From Brevipalpus yothersi (lineage: Eukaryota > Arthropoda > Arachnida > Trombidiformes > Tenuipalpidae): 64,000 bases of DNA. The stretch is taken from assembly GCA_003956705.1 (NCBI GenBank), contig QZCP01000047.1, forward strand, positions 2,819-66,818, in the 5' to 3' direction. Made by a program: the position numbers and the translations under genes. This document shows, one piece after another, positions 23,243 through 36,209 of this stretch (position 1 is its first letter; every line of letters begins with the position of its first letter). The notes under the pieces were generated by a model. The model did not search any database. It had not been told where the DNA came from and was given only the letters and a program-made list of their open reading frames with translations.

Positions 23243-24722
23243 TTAAATAGTTGGCAAATTTTGTTGTTTCCTTTTTCTCTTTCAAATGGCAATCGAAGAA
23301 GAGAGAAAAGTTGGCAATTACAAATCAAAATGTTGGCAAATTGGGTCCAATATTCACATTTGTTGGGTAGATGGATCAAAAAAGGAACAGGTATGAAAAG
23401 GGAGAAAGACACAAACACTGGATTGATCAAGATGATGATAATGATGGTGTTATTATGATTAGCTTCACACAACAAAAAGGAAGCAAAGAAGAGAAAGATG
23501 GACTGGATGGACTTTCAAAATTAATGGCCAACTTGAAGATTGTCACACAAACACTTTCTCTTCCACTTATCAATGGGATAACCTTTGATCACACTACTGG
23601 TCAATGTTCACTTCAAAAATATGGTGGGGCAAAACAAAACAAGAAAAGGAAGAAGGAAGGTCGATATATAAAACAAGTGGGAAAAAGAAAAAAATTTATC
23701 ATCAAACTGATTCCATCAAATATTCAATGTGTGTCTGTGTGATGGTTTCTTTCTCTCTCTCTCTCTCTCTCTCTTTTTAGTCTATTTCTTTTCATCATCA
23801 TCACATATTATCAAGCACATTTTGTCACTCTCATCACCAACATGCACCATCCTGTCTTATTCATGCACACACACACAAACCAAAGACACCCACCAAATAA
23901 AAGATCACTAAAACACAATTACTTTCTCGAACATACACACTTTACTTACACACACATCCAAAATCAAATCATGATAAAAGTGATCCCAAGATGATGCAAA
24001 AGATGATGAAGATGAAATAAATGAAAATGTTTCAACCAAAAACACGCCTCTTTCTTCTCTCTCTCTTTCCATTTAACACATACAGCAGATGGCGTTTATT
24101 CATTCAGAACTTTTCGCCGGTTTCGAATTGATCTAAAGTTGAGATTCAGAACTTTCCTCTCGTTTATCTACAATCTATCTACATTGGGATTGATTAGAAT
24201 TTTTGTCAAAAAATTAGAAGATTGGTGAAAAAGTATACTAGAGGAATTTAGGTCTCATGTTAAAATGGTTGAGATAAAATTTAGTGGGAAATAGGCTAAT
24301 GTTGGCGAATCTTCATCCAGTATAATTGGTGGAAAAAGGAAAAGTTTTCACATAATCAGCCAGAGGAGTGATAAGATTTCATGGGATTTCATGGTGATTG
24401 TGTCAAAATTGACTGGATGGATCATGAATCGAAGGGGTTGCCATTTCTTGATCCAATGATGTAATCAAATCAGAATTGAATCCCCGAATAGAACGTTCCT
24501 AACTCATCAAGTCACTTTGTTCGCTTTCTATCGGTTCGATGTCATATTTCGATGATATTTGCTACTGCTAATGGTTTTTTTAGAATATTTGAAATATTTA
24601 GAATAACTCAAAGAAACAACGTTTTTCTACTGATTGATTTTATCAACTGATTGATGATTCAATAAGAGATAGAAAAGTATGATAAAATGAGAAAATTGTG
24701 ATGATTGGACAAAAAAGCCTTC
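22703..24722. other. Intergenic region upstream of Rap2
   Basis: Contains a (TA)n run at about 23211-23231, the Rap2 promoter side and the 3' flank of the haem peroxidase. An open frame of 123 codons at 23371-23742 (+) is Lys/Asp-rich without recognised domains and is not called. CA/AC-rich patches lie near 23870-23950. Confidence 0.5.
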
Positions 24723-27700
24723 TTAGAAGCTCATGTAACGGCTCGATTGATCCCTCCAGAGCATATAATCAAACTCAGGATACTCATCACAATTGATCTC
24801 AGGATTATAGCTACTTGGCATATACATAGTTTCTCTTTGCATTGATTTTAAATATGTTGTCTTGCAAATCATTCGGGCCAAAGTTGATGTTTTTCGAATA
24901 TCTTGTAATTGTTCTGAGAAGAAAGTAGAAAATAAATAATCAAAATCAAATCAATTGACACCACAAACACTTGTTCTCTAATTAACGATCGATCTTACCT
25001 CGTGTAAATGATCCTGATTCACCACCATGTTCATAAAAGAATCGATCACCGAATTTTGTATGATGAAATTGTATTCCATTTATACAAGCAAACGTTGGTC
25101 CCATAGCACCACCTTTAATCTTTTTCTCAGCCAAACCTCCCACAAAAAGTTCAAGATCCCGAACATCCCTTCATGAGGAAATTAAGTTAAATAAGGAAAA
25201 GATTATCACATTAGATTAGGATGAATTGGTGAGATTGAATTAACTGAACGCATAGAACAAGAATGTCCTGAGAAATTTAGAAAATAAAATAAAATCAATC
25301 ACTCACCGGTAAATTTTTCGAAGCTTAGCGACCTCTTCCATCGGAATATATTGATAGAGATCCTTCCAATCATTAGCTCGATAGCCGAAACAATAATCCA
25401 AGAAATATATGTACCCTGGAATACCATGATCTCTTCCTCTCATCACATTAAGACCAACTAAATCCAGTCCACCAGATCGATTTGGATGTTGATACATGAA
25501 ATCTTTGACATCAACCGTAAAGTATGGATCTACTTTGAAGGCTCGTTCAGTAACCAATCCTTTGATCATTCCATCAGTTTGTCCAAGATGAACCAGAGAC
25601 ATCTCGAAGAATACATCCTTCATACGGAATGTCAGAACAGGCTCACCATCGTTTTTAATGTAAAATACATCGTTAATTTGTGAATGTCCAAAACGGCCGG
25701 CAGCAGTAGTCCATTCGAGTATACTTGATCCATCGATTTCGGGATTGTACTTACTATAACCTTGTTCCAGAGGTAAAAGTCCGAAATAATCTAATAAATT
25801 TCGCGGTAATAGAGATGGCAAATATTCGGCAAAAGTAATATGATTGTATTCTGCAGTCAGTATTCGTCGAGCTTCCAAAAATAATTGTTCATCAGACCAA
25901 TGTGGATTGACACGTGCCAGGGCCAAAGCATGCTGATTGTGACGACGAAGTAGTAGGGTTTGTAGAGCATTAAGTGTGGGATGTTGACTTGCTCTATTGC
26001 CATCACCACTGGCAAAACATTTAAATTGGGGAAATTGTGGGGGGATATTGCACACTTGTAAAGTTAACGGATCATAAAAACCATCTGCTGATGGCATGAT
26101 TTCACCTCCTTTGGGATCAGTAACCGATTTCAGTAGGCCTAAAAAATTGAAAAAGGAAAGAATGCAAGAAAATTAGTTGAATTTGAAAATTTGTGTTGAG
26201 ACTCTAGAACTTGAAAGTGCCTTAAAGTTTGTCCATGCATTTGAACCTATTTCTTGACATTTTCTCTTATTAGAGGAAAATACAATATAGTAGTAGAATT
26301 GCCATATTCGAGGCTAAAAACTGACTAAAGACTCAATAAAATTGCTTTTGCAGCCTTAATATCTTATGAGAAGAACTTTTTCTGAAATTACAGGGAATTT
26401 TCGAAAAGTACTTACCACCTTTACCCAATCGAACACCTAGAGCATCTTTGAATGTATACCCGTACAAATTAGATAGATCCAAGTAATGAGTGACCGCATT
26501 GAGAAGCTGTCTTGGACCTAAGAAAATTGAAAAAGTTTAAGATATAAAATTAGCTTTGAGAAGATTTCTATAAGGATGGCCAAAAACATAATGATCAGTT
26601 GATAAAGAATTCTTTTTAGAATTCGTTCTTCAGAAAATAGTCAATTGGTCCCGTAATTTCATTTATTCTGGATATTCGAGTCAAATTCAAATGCTCAAGG
26701 GCTCAAAACATACCGATAACACTCTTTACAGGTCAAAAAACTCAATCAAATGAAATGGACCTCAAAAAACTGATTCATCGATATGATCAGAAAATTTGGA
26801 TGTTTTTCCAGGTTTCCGTCAATAAAAATTGTATTTTCACTCTCTTCGAAAATTTCATCAACACTCGACTGATTTTCAAGCTTGGAAGAACTTTTAAACG
26901 GTAAATTCCATGTAAACCCTAAGAAAGTTCTGATTCACCAGAGAACTTGACTTCAAATTATCTCAATCTTAACAGAGAAAATAGCGAGCGATCAATAATG
27001 AAATCGCATTGAGCATAGAACTTTGAAAATGCTCAACATTCATTTACTTGGAATATTCGAAGTGTCAACTTAACTTTTAAACTCTCAATATTGACCTGCA
27101 AAGTGACTGGTTCGACAAAAAGTATCTGAAAAATTGTCATCGAGTTGTCGTTCTCCTCTTTTCATGAGTCTTCAACCAAAACTTCATGCAAAATTGATGA
27201 ATGAATTCGGACAAGTTGCAAAAATTTTACTACTCAGCAAAGTGCTCAAATTCTGGAAAATATTATGACTTTAAGATTCGTTTGTTATTCTAATTGATCA
27301 AAACACTTTTCAACTGTTGATAATGATGCTTTCAGCAATCTGGCAAGCTCATGAACACAGAAAGAATGAAAAAGAGTCGATGAAAATCTTGGAAAACTTT
27401 TTGAAAACTTCAACAAACTTGAGATCTCATGCTGATTTTCAATGTGAAAGCAGTTCTCTAGTGTGCAATTGAGCATTTTTCTTTCCTTTTCTCATTCCTT
27501 CAGCATTTATAAGAGAGTTTTTTCAATTTCAATTCCTTTAAATTCTCAGTTATTCTCTTTTGGTCGAATTGAAATTGAAATCGATTGTGTCAAGAACTTT
27601 AGAGTCCTCAAAATATGATGATAGATCTGTCATGAGAATCAATCGATTCTTTTCAATTGCCATCATTTGCCGATTGGATAACCGATTTCTAGAATGAAAA

Positions 27701-29611
27701 TCTCATCTTCTTTTCATGATACTACTCGAAAACCTCCACCTTAAAGGTATATAATTCAATTGATCGGCTGTTTAACCTACACCAATTGAGCTGTAAAAGG
27801 AATAAAATTCAAAGAATTTTGTTCTCATGATTTTAACAAGCATTTCTCGATCAACTATTTTTGCTTTTACCCTTACAAGTATCAAGTCTTCCTTGAAATC
27901 TTTCACAACTACCACACCATTACAAACGCCCAGTCCTTGGTGAATGTACAGTTTTTTGTAGCCTCCAACTCATGGTCTAGTGTCCGATTGAAAGTGAATC
28001 GAAACTTCTCTTCAACTCTATCAGAATCATGAATCAAAATCACCTTCCTCAACATCATTCTGGTCATTAAACCTTATTGCTATGAATAACATTTTCCATC
28101 TTGTTCAATAAATCGTGAGGAGGACAAGAACCGTTATGCAATGCCTTTCTTTTTCCTTCTCTTCACAACTCATTAATTCACTTGTCAGAATCGTTCGAGG
28201 AATAAAAAACAAACTCGACAATATTTCTATCCTCAATTGATAACGATTGGCAAAAGTCAATCTGTTCCCGAAATGGTGTGAATCAAACCAACTTACCTAA
28301 TCCACATGTTGGACACATTGTTGATCGGACATTTCGTTGGCATGTTTGATTCCAACGTTTTGTCATGGAATCACCGGCAGGAAATGGAAATATTGTCTCA
28401 CATTCTGGATGATTGGATGCTTTCGGTGGACAACATAACGGTGAATTGCCCAAAATAAGCGGAGTTCGAACCAGATCGTGTACAACTAGCTGACCCCATT
28501 GCATATTCATTTGGGTTAGATCATCTTCCATGGCAGGCACATCGGGTGTCAACACGTTCGATATGAGACGAGCATTCGGAAGAGGTTCACCATTGACAGC
28601 CACTCGAAATTTTTCGATACCATCAGCATAATCGGCAGGCAATATTCGACGATGACACGAGTAGGACATTCCAAGTGCCGGATATTTGAGATTATTGCAA
28701 GTGCCATCATACGATGCATAACGACTATTCTCTTGACACTTAATATCACCATCTCGACGTACTTTTGAACAACTATTGGGCAAATATTGATCGGCAGCAA
28801 AGCCTCTCATTCGATCACGAAGATCCAATTTGGGCAACTGGAGAACAACATCTCGCTTACGGATGCAAAAACTTTTCATGATGAAAATTAAAATGATAGA
28901 AAGAAAATCAATTGAGTAATCTGTAATCTAGTAATAAGGTAGAAAAAATTCTCACTTTTTCGCCAGATAATCGGTTATCATGGTGGAAAATTTACTCTCG
29001 TAGGCCAATTGGGCAACAAATGAGCTAGCAAATTTGGCCATATCAATTGTGTCGATTATTTTTTCATCCTCTTTCTTGTATCGCAATATTTCCGGGCCAA
29101 CAGTTCGAATAGCTTGCTGTATATCGGCCGAGGAAACCTCCGGTTGACCATATCGGCCTTGACATTGATCTTTGAAATTTCGATATGAATTTGATTGGCG
29201 ATATCCGCGTTCTATCTCAGCGATTCCATCATCATCAAATGAAAATTCTTCCTCAGAGGAAGATGCACTTGACTCTATTATATCCTGAAATCAGATTTTC
29301 GATTGATCACAGTTTGAGCTAGATTTTCATGGGAAAGTTCTAATTATTGCTTTTCGAATACACTAAGATAAAAATTCGGAAATAGAAAACTTTCGAATTT
29401 TTTTCGTTCTTCATCATCAAAATTCTAAGTCAGATAGGCATTTGAGAAAACATTTTTTTTATTCAATATTACTCACTGAATGATGGTATTCCTCGACCGT
29501 TACACATGTTGAATCTTCACATTTGGTAACTGAAGAACACTTGGTTGAGGCCAAAAGAAACACAATCCAAATGATGGAATTTGAAATTAATAACTTAAGT
29601 GATGGAGTCAT
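24723..29611 (-). CDS. Secreted animal haem peroxidase (chorion peroxidase/peroxinectin-like)
   Basis: This is an animal haem peroxidase with a signal peptide (LLISNSIIWIVFLLASTKC), presumably extracellular. Exons 29611-29477, 29284-28956, 28871-28297, 26517-26416, 26138-25307, 25168-24999 and 24913-24723 total 2199 nt (732 aa). The distal block reads MQWGQLVVHDL with H286 as distal His, and R384 is the distal Arg. The proximal His is H487 in RFGHSQI, and the supporting Asn is N566 in LNVMRGRDHGIPGY. The Ca-loop block reads YLDLSNLYG. Myeloperoxidase has Asp94 and Glu242 making ester bonds to haem; here those positions are V285 and Q387. The helix usually written HTLLLREHNR is QTLLLRRHNQ. The catalytic His/Arg are kept, so peroxidase activity with non-covalent haem is possible. 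The intron at 26518-28296 (1.8 kb) is the largest. Confidence 0.95.
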
Positions 29612-30189
29612 TTTGGTACGAATGAATTGAAGATAAACTGAGAATCGGGAATGATGCTACGTTTCGAGTATCCGATTAAATCTGAGCAAGCCAGTCGCCA
29701 GAAAAAAAAATGTTTTGATGAGTGAGTATGTCAAAATGAGATTCACTTTTTTTATCTACAAATGTATGAAATGGTGAGTATGGTGAGGATGAGCAATCGA
29801 ATAATCTTGCCGATGGCTATGTAAATGGTGGCAACAAGATGATCAAATCGAGAGCTGATTCATGACGATATCCGAGCATTAATAGAAACCAAATCCACTT
29901 CTCACAGTAACATTTGATGGACAAATCGAGATCGTTTCACTTTTCACCACACATACACTCATAAAATGCTGGAATATTCACTCGCAAAAAGGAATGGCCG
30001 ATCTAATGGACTGATGTCCGAACATGAGACTGTCCGATATGTTACAATTTCCGAAAAAAAAGAACAACTCAACACACTCAGAACAGACCAAGAAAGCGCG
30101 CGCAATAACAAGTCGAAATAACGTTCCGAACAAGCTGCAAACTCGACGAAAGATCGAGTTAGAGGTTAGTGAAAAGAGAAACAGTACAA

Positions 30190-30425
30190 GAGAGAGAGAG
30201 AGAGAGAGAGNNNNNNNNNNNNNNNNNNNNNNNNNNNNNNNNNNNNNNNNNNNNNNNNNNNNNNNNNNNNNNNNNNNNNNNNNNNNNNNNNNNNNNNNNN
30301 NNNNNNNNNNNNNNNNNNNNNNNNNNNNNNNNNNNNNNNNNNNNNNNNNNNNNNNNNNNNNNNNNNNNNNNNNNNNNNNNNNNNNNNNNNNNNNNNNNNN
30401 NNNNNNNNNNNNNNNNNNNNNNNNN

Positions 30426-30480
<55 letters not shown>
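30190..30480. repeat. Assembly gap bounded by inverted (GA)n and (TC)n arms
   Basis: A (GA)n run at 30190-30210 enters a block of 215 unknown bases (30211-30425), and the sequence emerges as (TC)n at 30426-30480. The left and right arms are reverse complements of each other, so the gap sits at the centre of an apparent inverted repeat. True gap size is unknown. Confidence 0.9.
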
Positions 30481-30484
<4 letters not shown>

Positions 30485-32674
30485 ATATTGAAATGGAATT
30501 CATCAAGCTTCATCACACTTTTTGACTTTCACTATCATCGAGAATCAGGATCAGGATCGCAGGTAAGCAGACACATCTAACTTGAGGCCAAATTGCTGGT
30601 AAGAAAATCAATCATGAAACGCTCTGATTGGAAGCATGATTTTTATGTGATCTCCGAAAAGTCGATTCTCTCTCTCTTTCTATCTTTCTAGCACCATGAT
30701 ATTAATGAGGAGGAGTTGGAATTGAATGAATGTTTAGTGTGTGTATATACCAAATTGTATTATAAACAGTATGTTTGGTGTAAAATTAATGATAAAAATC
30801 GTGATCAGCCTGAATAGCAGTGGAAACGGAAAGAATCAATTTCAAACTATCTGGACTTTATCCATCAATCTGACTCCATTTCGAATTCAAGTCAAATATC
30901 AAGGCCAATGCTGAACGTTTGACCACCGAATTTTTTGGGCTATGTTTTTTCAGAATCAGTCAAAATGAATTAATGGATAGGCTTAGTTTGATGCATTTTT
31001 TTCTCTTCTTTCTTTCATAAACCAATTACATGTACCATTAAAATTTGTTGATAAACTCATAAATTAACATGAAATCAAGCTATAAATGTGCATAGCCAAT
31101 AGAAAGAAAAAATTTTTCTGATTGATTAATGAGTAGATCCAGTTGTTGTAGATATACCTGTAAACACCATTCGGTATGACCATGTGTAGTTCAATTGAAT
31201 CAATCATTTCTTTCATCAAAATGCTGGAAGCTGCTTTTTTATTCTAAAATAAACATTATTACTATCAGAAAAACAACATATTCGACCTCCTCACACTCCA
31301 AACTCGATTTATTCAATCTGTGTGGGCAACAATTATTTTCAATAGCAGCTATTAGGCATTCAAATGCATCTCGAAGAATAATGTTCAACAATATCATTTT
31401 CTTACACTATATAGTATCTAGTTTTAGATTGCCATTTTCAGGTAGACTGTTGAGTCTGATGGGAATGGAAAAAAATGGGAGGAGAGGATTCATCAGGTAC
31501 AAGTCTGGTGCGAAGTGAAGTGCGAAAAAAAAATTCGAAAATGTTCACATGATCAGAGGCTGATCTTAGACTAATTATCGGCATTAAAATCTTGTATAAA
31601 AAAGTGATAAAATTGATGCTTCATGTTCCCCAGGTCAAATCAGATTTACACGGAATCAAGGTGGGCGCGATGTGAAAATGCTACTAGTCATCTCAAATCT
31701 TCAGATCATGAAGATTTCTCACATGCTTTTTTCTCCTATGTTTTTACCTGCTCGATTACCTTCCCAGTGAGTGAGAGAGAGAGAGATGAAAGAGAAATAA
31801 GAGAATTAGCCATGAGCTTAAAGTGTGTGAATAAGTGAATAAGAGATGGAAGAGAGAAAATGTGTTCGTTTGTGAGATAAAATGCTATTTGTAGAGTCAT
31901 GGAAAATGTTCATGAGATTTCAGTAGGAATTTTCTGATTTAAATCACGAGGACGTGAGTTAGATATAGCAATGGTGCATGTATAGATTAGACGTCATATG
32001 GATTGGTTGATCTTATTGGGAAAATCTGGGGAAGGATTCTTGAAGGTGAGAAAATATTGATTGTTAAATGCATTATTAGAAACTCAAGCAACAAAGTAAG
32101 AATTCTGGTAAAAGTTTTCAACTGAAGAGAGATTATTTTTCAGGCCAAAAAACTCGATGCTAAAGTTCGATACAAGAACAATGCGAGAATATATTGAAAC
32201 TTGTGAGCCTTTGTTTTCTACTGATTCCGATCAACAATAGGAGAAAAACAATTAGGCACAGTAACTTGGAACAGTTCTGATACTCAGTGAATGGGAACAA
32301 GATCAATTTTAACCATCAAGTGATCCCAAAAAATGATCGTGATTCAAGAAAATAAATCAAAGAGTTCAGGTAAAGATGAGGCCTCGAAAACTTCACTCTC
32401 TCTCTCTTTCAGAGATTCCAATCGAAAATGAATCGTGAATAATCATACTATGAAGTAACAAATTCATACCACTGAGTACTCATAAACTTTTCTAAATTCA
32501 TGAAAATAAATCATCATCATTCCATGTTGAACTTGACTGGAGCACCTCCGTACACATTCAGAATATAATATCAATATTAATAGAATCTCGAAATGAGGAT
32601 ATTCCTTTTTTTGAATGCGCAATTGGTCATTTAAATGGTTAAATAATTTATTCACAGTTTCCTTGAACTGAAGA

Positions 32675-32682
<8 letters not shown>

Positions 32683-32749
<67 letters not shown>

Positions 32750-32756
32750 NGAGAGA
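32683..32756. repeat. (GA)n microsatellite with one ambiguous base
   Basis: A long GA run with a single n at 32750, probably an unresolved consensus at the edge of a polymorphic repeat. Confidence 0.95.
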
Positions 32757-33701
32757 AAGAGTACATACATCTCGATGTAAGCGTCACAATTTTTTTCTCC
32801 TCTTTCGAAATCGAGTTCGTTTCGTTCTAACTTTTATCATGGCATTATTTGTGACAAACTTGACATGAAACGCGATTCAGGAAGCTGATTGAAACCAGAT
32901 CTCTCTCTCTCTCTCCCTCTCTCTCTCTCTAGATTAACAGAAGAAAGGATGAAAAATATTCAGGTATGTGGAAGCGAGGTATCTTTAATGGTGAAAGTGG
33001 CTGGGAACTTAATTCTCATCAAGTTGTGTGTGTGTGTGTGAGTATGTAATATGTTTCAAGTGCGAATTAAGTAAAGCTACTTCTTTCTCATCGCTACCGT
33101 GAAGAAAGATAGAGAAAGACAGCAAACTGACAATTTTGGCTCAACAACTCAACAACAAAACAAACTTTCTCTCTTTCTCTTTTCATTCGAAGGACCGAAT
33201 CGAAGGAGCTTGGAAAATGAGAGTTAAATACAATTATGATAAAGAATTATCTCTTTAACAAATCATTATTATTATTATGATTATTATCATACTTCTTCAT
33301 CTCCTTCCAACAGAAAAGGTGAACCTCCATTGAGCGGCTACACTAATGTCGGTTATAATGTTCTGATATTATCAGACACATTTTTTGTTTTGACCTTTTG
33401 TTTTTTAAACCATCATCACAGACATTGAAATGGATGGAGGAGGGAACAAGGAAGGAGAGAAGAGAGAGAGAGAGAGAAAAAATTGGGAGATGAAAGGGAT
33501 TTTTCGGAGGATTAAGAGTTTCAAAACATTCTTTTAATTACATATTTGCTGTCATAGATGAGAATGAGAAGAGGGAGAGAGAAGATTTTCAAACCATCAG
33601 AATTAGTTAGTCTAGTTTTGATCCTCTCAACAAGCTAATTCCCATTTTCATCAATCGAGCATTAGTCTCTACATTAATAAGGAGTGGTCGACACCATTAA
33701 T

Positions 33702-34445
33702 TTAGCTCTTAATATGCTCTTCAGGCTTGTAAAGTAGACAATCTCGACTCTTGAAACCCAAATCGAAATAATCATCTTTTGACACTCTAGTTCCTATGAA
33801 TGGATAAGCTGGATCACCGGGATATACTTTTTCCACACTTCCCAAGCCACGATAACGCAAATTAGTACCAACTTCCCAAGTTCTACCATTGTATTTCATG
33901 TAGTAGTAAGTTGCCAGGAAAAGAAGGTAAATGCGAGCACTAATAGTAATCGAACGACGAATTGCATTGGCTCGAGTAGGATGCTAGCAAAAAAAGACAG
34001 CATAAAGATTAGAGAAATTTTACCATCAAGTCATTGAAAATGTAAAATATGACCCCAAATGATAGCATACCAGATGTTTACAAAGCCACATTTCAAATGT
34101 ATTTCCTGGCCATCTCCATGTTCGGCGGAAAATATTCAATCGAAATTTATCAAAATCAGCATTATATGCTGGTTCCAGTGGATGAAGAGCCTGATCTTTG
34201 ATATATTGGACTCTCCATTTACGCCATTTCTCATTAAAATCACCAGCTAAACGATGTCTTTCCTGATAAAATCGTGTTCTTAATGTCATCGGCATAACAC
34301 CACCAGATTGTGATGATGGATGTGTGGGTACATCTCTTGATTTGGTACCATAAATTCGACTCAACAACTCATCATACTTGGTTGGCTTTGGTTCTTCACC
34401 CCGAAGGGCTTCATCCATGTTGGATGGTCGATGGACAAACTTCAT
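33702..34445 (-). CDS. NDUFB6: NADH dehydrogenase 1 beta subcomplex subunit 6 (NDUFB6/B17)
   Basis: Accessory membrane-arm subunit of respiratory complex I in the mitochondrial inner membrane. Exons 34445-34071 and 33983-33702 total 657 nt (218 aa). The core matches the family: an RHRL...EKWRKWRVQYIKDQALHPLEP block, a membrane segment ISARIYLLFLATYYYMKY (about residues 137-154), and VEKVYPGDPAYP after it. Human NDUFB6 is 128 aa. The extra length is an N-terminal extension of about 75 residues (starting MKFVHRPSNMDEAL) and a longer C-terminal tail, a form I expect in arthropods but cannot confirm here. Divergent from ALG14 with 619 bp between start codons. Confidence 0.9.
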
Positions 34446-35064
34446 GACGATAACCTCTTGTTTTTCACCAATATATCACCCAATCACAATCACAAATTAC
34501 CAAATGAATCCAATTTAAGCCGGAGAAGAAATACGTCCTAGGCTTGTCCTCTAAGCCAACCAATCAACTGTAGTCAATCCAATCCTCTATGATCGACAAA
34601 ATAAACATAATGTTACCATATATAGCTACACATGGAACACAATCAAATTAAACCCAAAACTTACCTTCCACCCTGTCCTATGGTACCAAAATTCAATCAC
34701 AATTAAACAAATTAATCCTCAAAACATATCCATTGAATATTGTAAACAATGTTTTGAAGAGCACGTTTTGAGATGTTCTTTTTGCGCATCAACATTGACT
34801 TGTACAAATGATGATCAAAATGATTTTCTCTCTGTTATGGAAGATGTGTGTGTGTGTGTCCATCATGATTAAAGTTGAATAACATCATCATTCATGGTGA
34901 TGATGATAATACGAGATAGATAGATGGATGCCAAGTAGATTAAGTGTTTCAATTTGATCATACAAATTGCGTAATCATCGTTTGTATCATCTCTTGGCTT
35001 GTTTGGTATATCCACTTTTTTTTCGTCTAAATGTTATTATTATGCTTGTGTTACCATCTCGATC
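34446..35064. promoter_or_regulatory. Putative shared promoter region of NDUFB6 and ALG14
   Basis: 619 bp between two divergent start codons, so both 5' untranslated regions and promoters must lie here. AT-rich with a short (GT)n near 34845. No specific motif is assigned. Confidence 0.4.
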
Positions 35065-35787
35065 ATGGACATCATCAACAACATGGGCAGCAATATGTTC
35101 ACTTTTATGTCTCAAAATCCTGGCCTCATTGCCAGTATAGCATTCATAATCACAATGATTGCCTTCTATGTGACACGTCGTCTTCGTCGCCGCCAATTTA
35201 GATCATCAATATCATCTCGAAATTTAACGGATAAAACAAACGATCAAACACAAATGATGATGACTATTAAGCCGGTACGAACTGTTGTGGTTCTCGGTGC
35301 TGGTGGACATTGTCGTGAAATGTTAACACTATTATCAAAAGTTGATTTGAATACCAAATACTGTCCGATACTATTTTTATTGTCTCGTGATGATGTGATG
35401 AGTTTAAATAAATTAAAATCAAGTGGACTCATCAATGGACCGGCAATAAGTATACAATTTATATCAAGAAGTAGGCAAGTTGGCCAAAGTTATATCACAT
35501 CAATATTCACCACATTATGGTCTTTTTTCGAGTCATTACACATATTAAGACGCTTCGGATGTGATTTGTTGATATGCAATGGTCCCGGCACTTGTATACC
35601 ACCGTTAATTGCGGTTAAAATGCTGTTTTCGAATGCAAGTGTTGTGTTTATTGAAAGCTTTTGTCGTACACAAACTTTATCATTATCCGGTAAGATTGCC
35701 TACTATCTTGCCGATCATATACTTGTCCAATGGCCTGAGTTGGCACGAAAAAATTCACGATGTAAATATATTGGTCTCATGGTTTGA
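35065..35787 (+). CDS. ALG14: UDP-GlcNAc transferase subunit ALG14
   Basis: ALG14 anchors ALG13 at the cytosolic face of the ER; together they add the second GlcNAc to dolichol-PP-GlcNAc in N-glycan assembly. Single exon, 240 aa (human 216). The N-terminus has a membrane anchor (LIASIAFIITMIAFYV, about residues 21-36) followed by an Arg-rich stretch. Family blocks are VVVLGAGGHCREML, RSRQVGQSY, DLLICNGPGTCIPP, VVFIESFCRTQTLSLSGKI and HILVQWPEL. It ends with the usual short Y-I/L-G-x-x-V tail. ATG 35065 is the first in frame; upstream codons in the same frame lack an ATG. Confidence 0.95.
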   Translation: MDIINNMGSNMFTFMSQNPGLIASIAFIITMIAFYVTRRLRRRQFRSSISSRNLTDKTNDQTQMMMTIKPVRTVVVLGAGGHCREMLTLLSKVDLNTKYCPILFLLSRDDVMSLNKLKSSGLINGPAISIQFISRSRQVGQSYITSIFTTLWSFFESLHILRRFGCDLLICNGPGTCIPPLIAVKMLFSNASVVFIESFCRTQTLSLSGKIAYYLADHILVQWPELARKNSRCKYIGLMV

Positions 35788-36209
35788 AATATGATTTCGA
35801 ATTTCAATTATCATTTTGCTTTAACGATGTAACAATCTTTCTCTCTTCTTCTCTCATTCCGAACCGAGAAAATCAAAACGTGAACAAAAATTAATACCAA
35901 CATTGCGGTTACTAGAATCATTCATTGTAATTTTGGAACATTTTTAATACTATTATTATTATTATTATTATTATTATCATTAATATTAATATTATTATAC
36001 TTTTGATCTTATCACTTGATCCTTATTGGAATGAATAATAATAATGATTGATCAAAGGAATGCATAAAAAAGATCTTATCGCAAAAATTTGGTTCTTTAA
36101 AGTTCGCTTTCATATGAGTGTGTAGCGAAGTGGAAAGTTATATCATACTTTTTTTCACGAATACTTTCATCGGGACAGATGCTTTTATAATTTAACCGGT
36201 TTAAAAAAT
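35788..36209. other. Intergenic region between convergent ALG14 and WDR1
   Basis: 3' flanks of both genes with an (ATT)n run at about 35949-35978. Nothing else recognised. Confidence 0.6.

Larger units (their letters stand above)
29612..33701. other. Gene-poor region with assembly gap
   Basis: 5' side of the peroxidase gene, an assembly gap at 30211-30425, a long GA tract at 32683-32756 and 3' flank of NDUFB6. Frames at 31195-31518 and 31623-31838 (+) show no domain or splice support. Short CA/GT and GA patches recur around 33030 and 33460. No gene recognised. Confidence 0.5.

Noticed and set aside
23371..23742. 123-codon frame upstream of Rap2 on the plus strand.
   Set aside because: Lys/Asp-rich, low complexity, no signal, domain or splice context; parts overlap AC- and TC-rich simple sequence.
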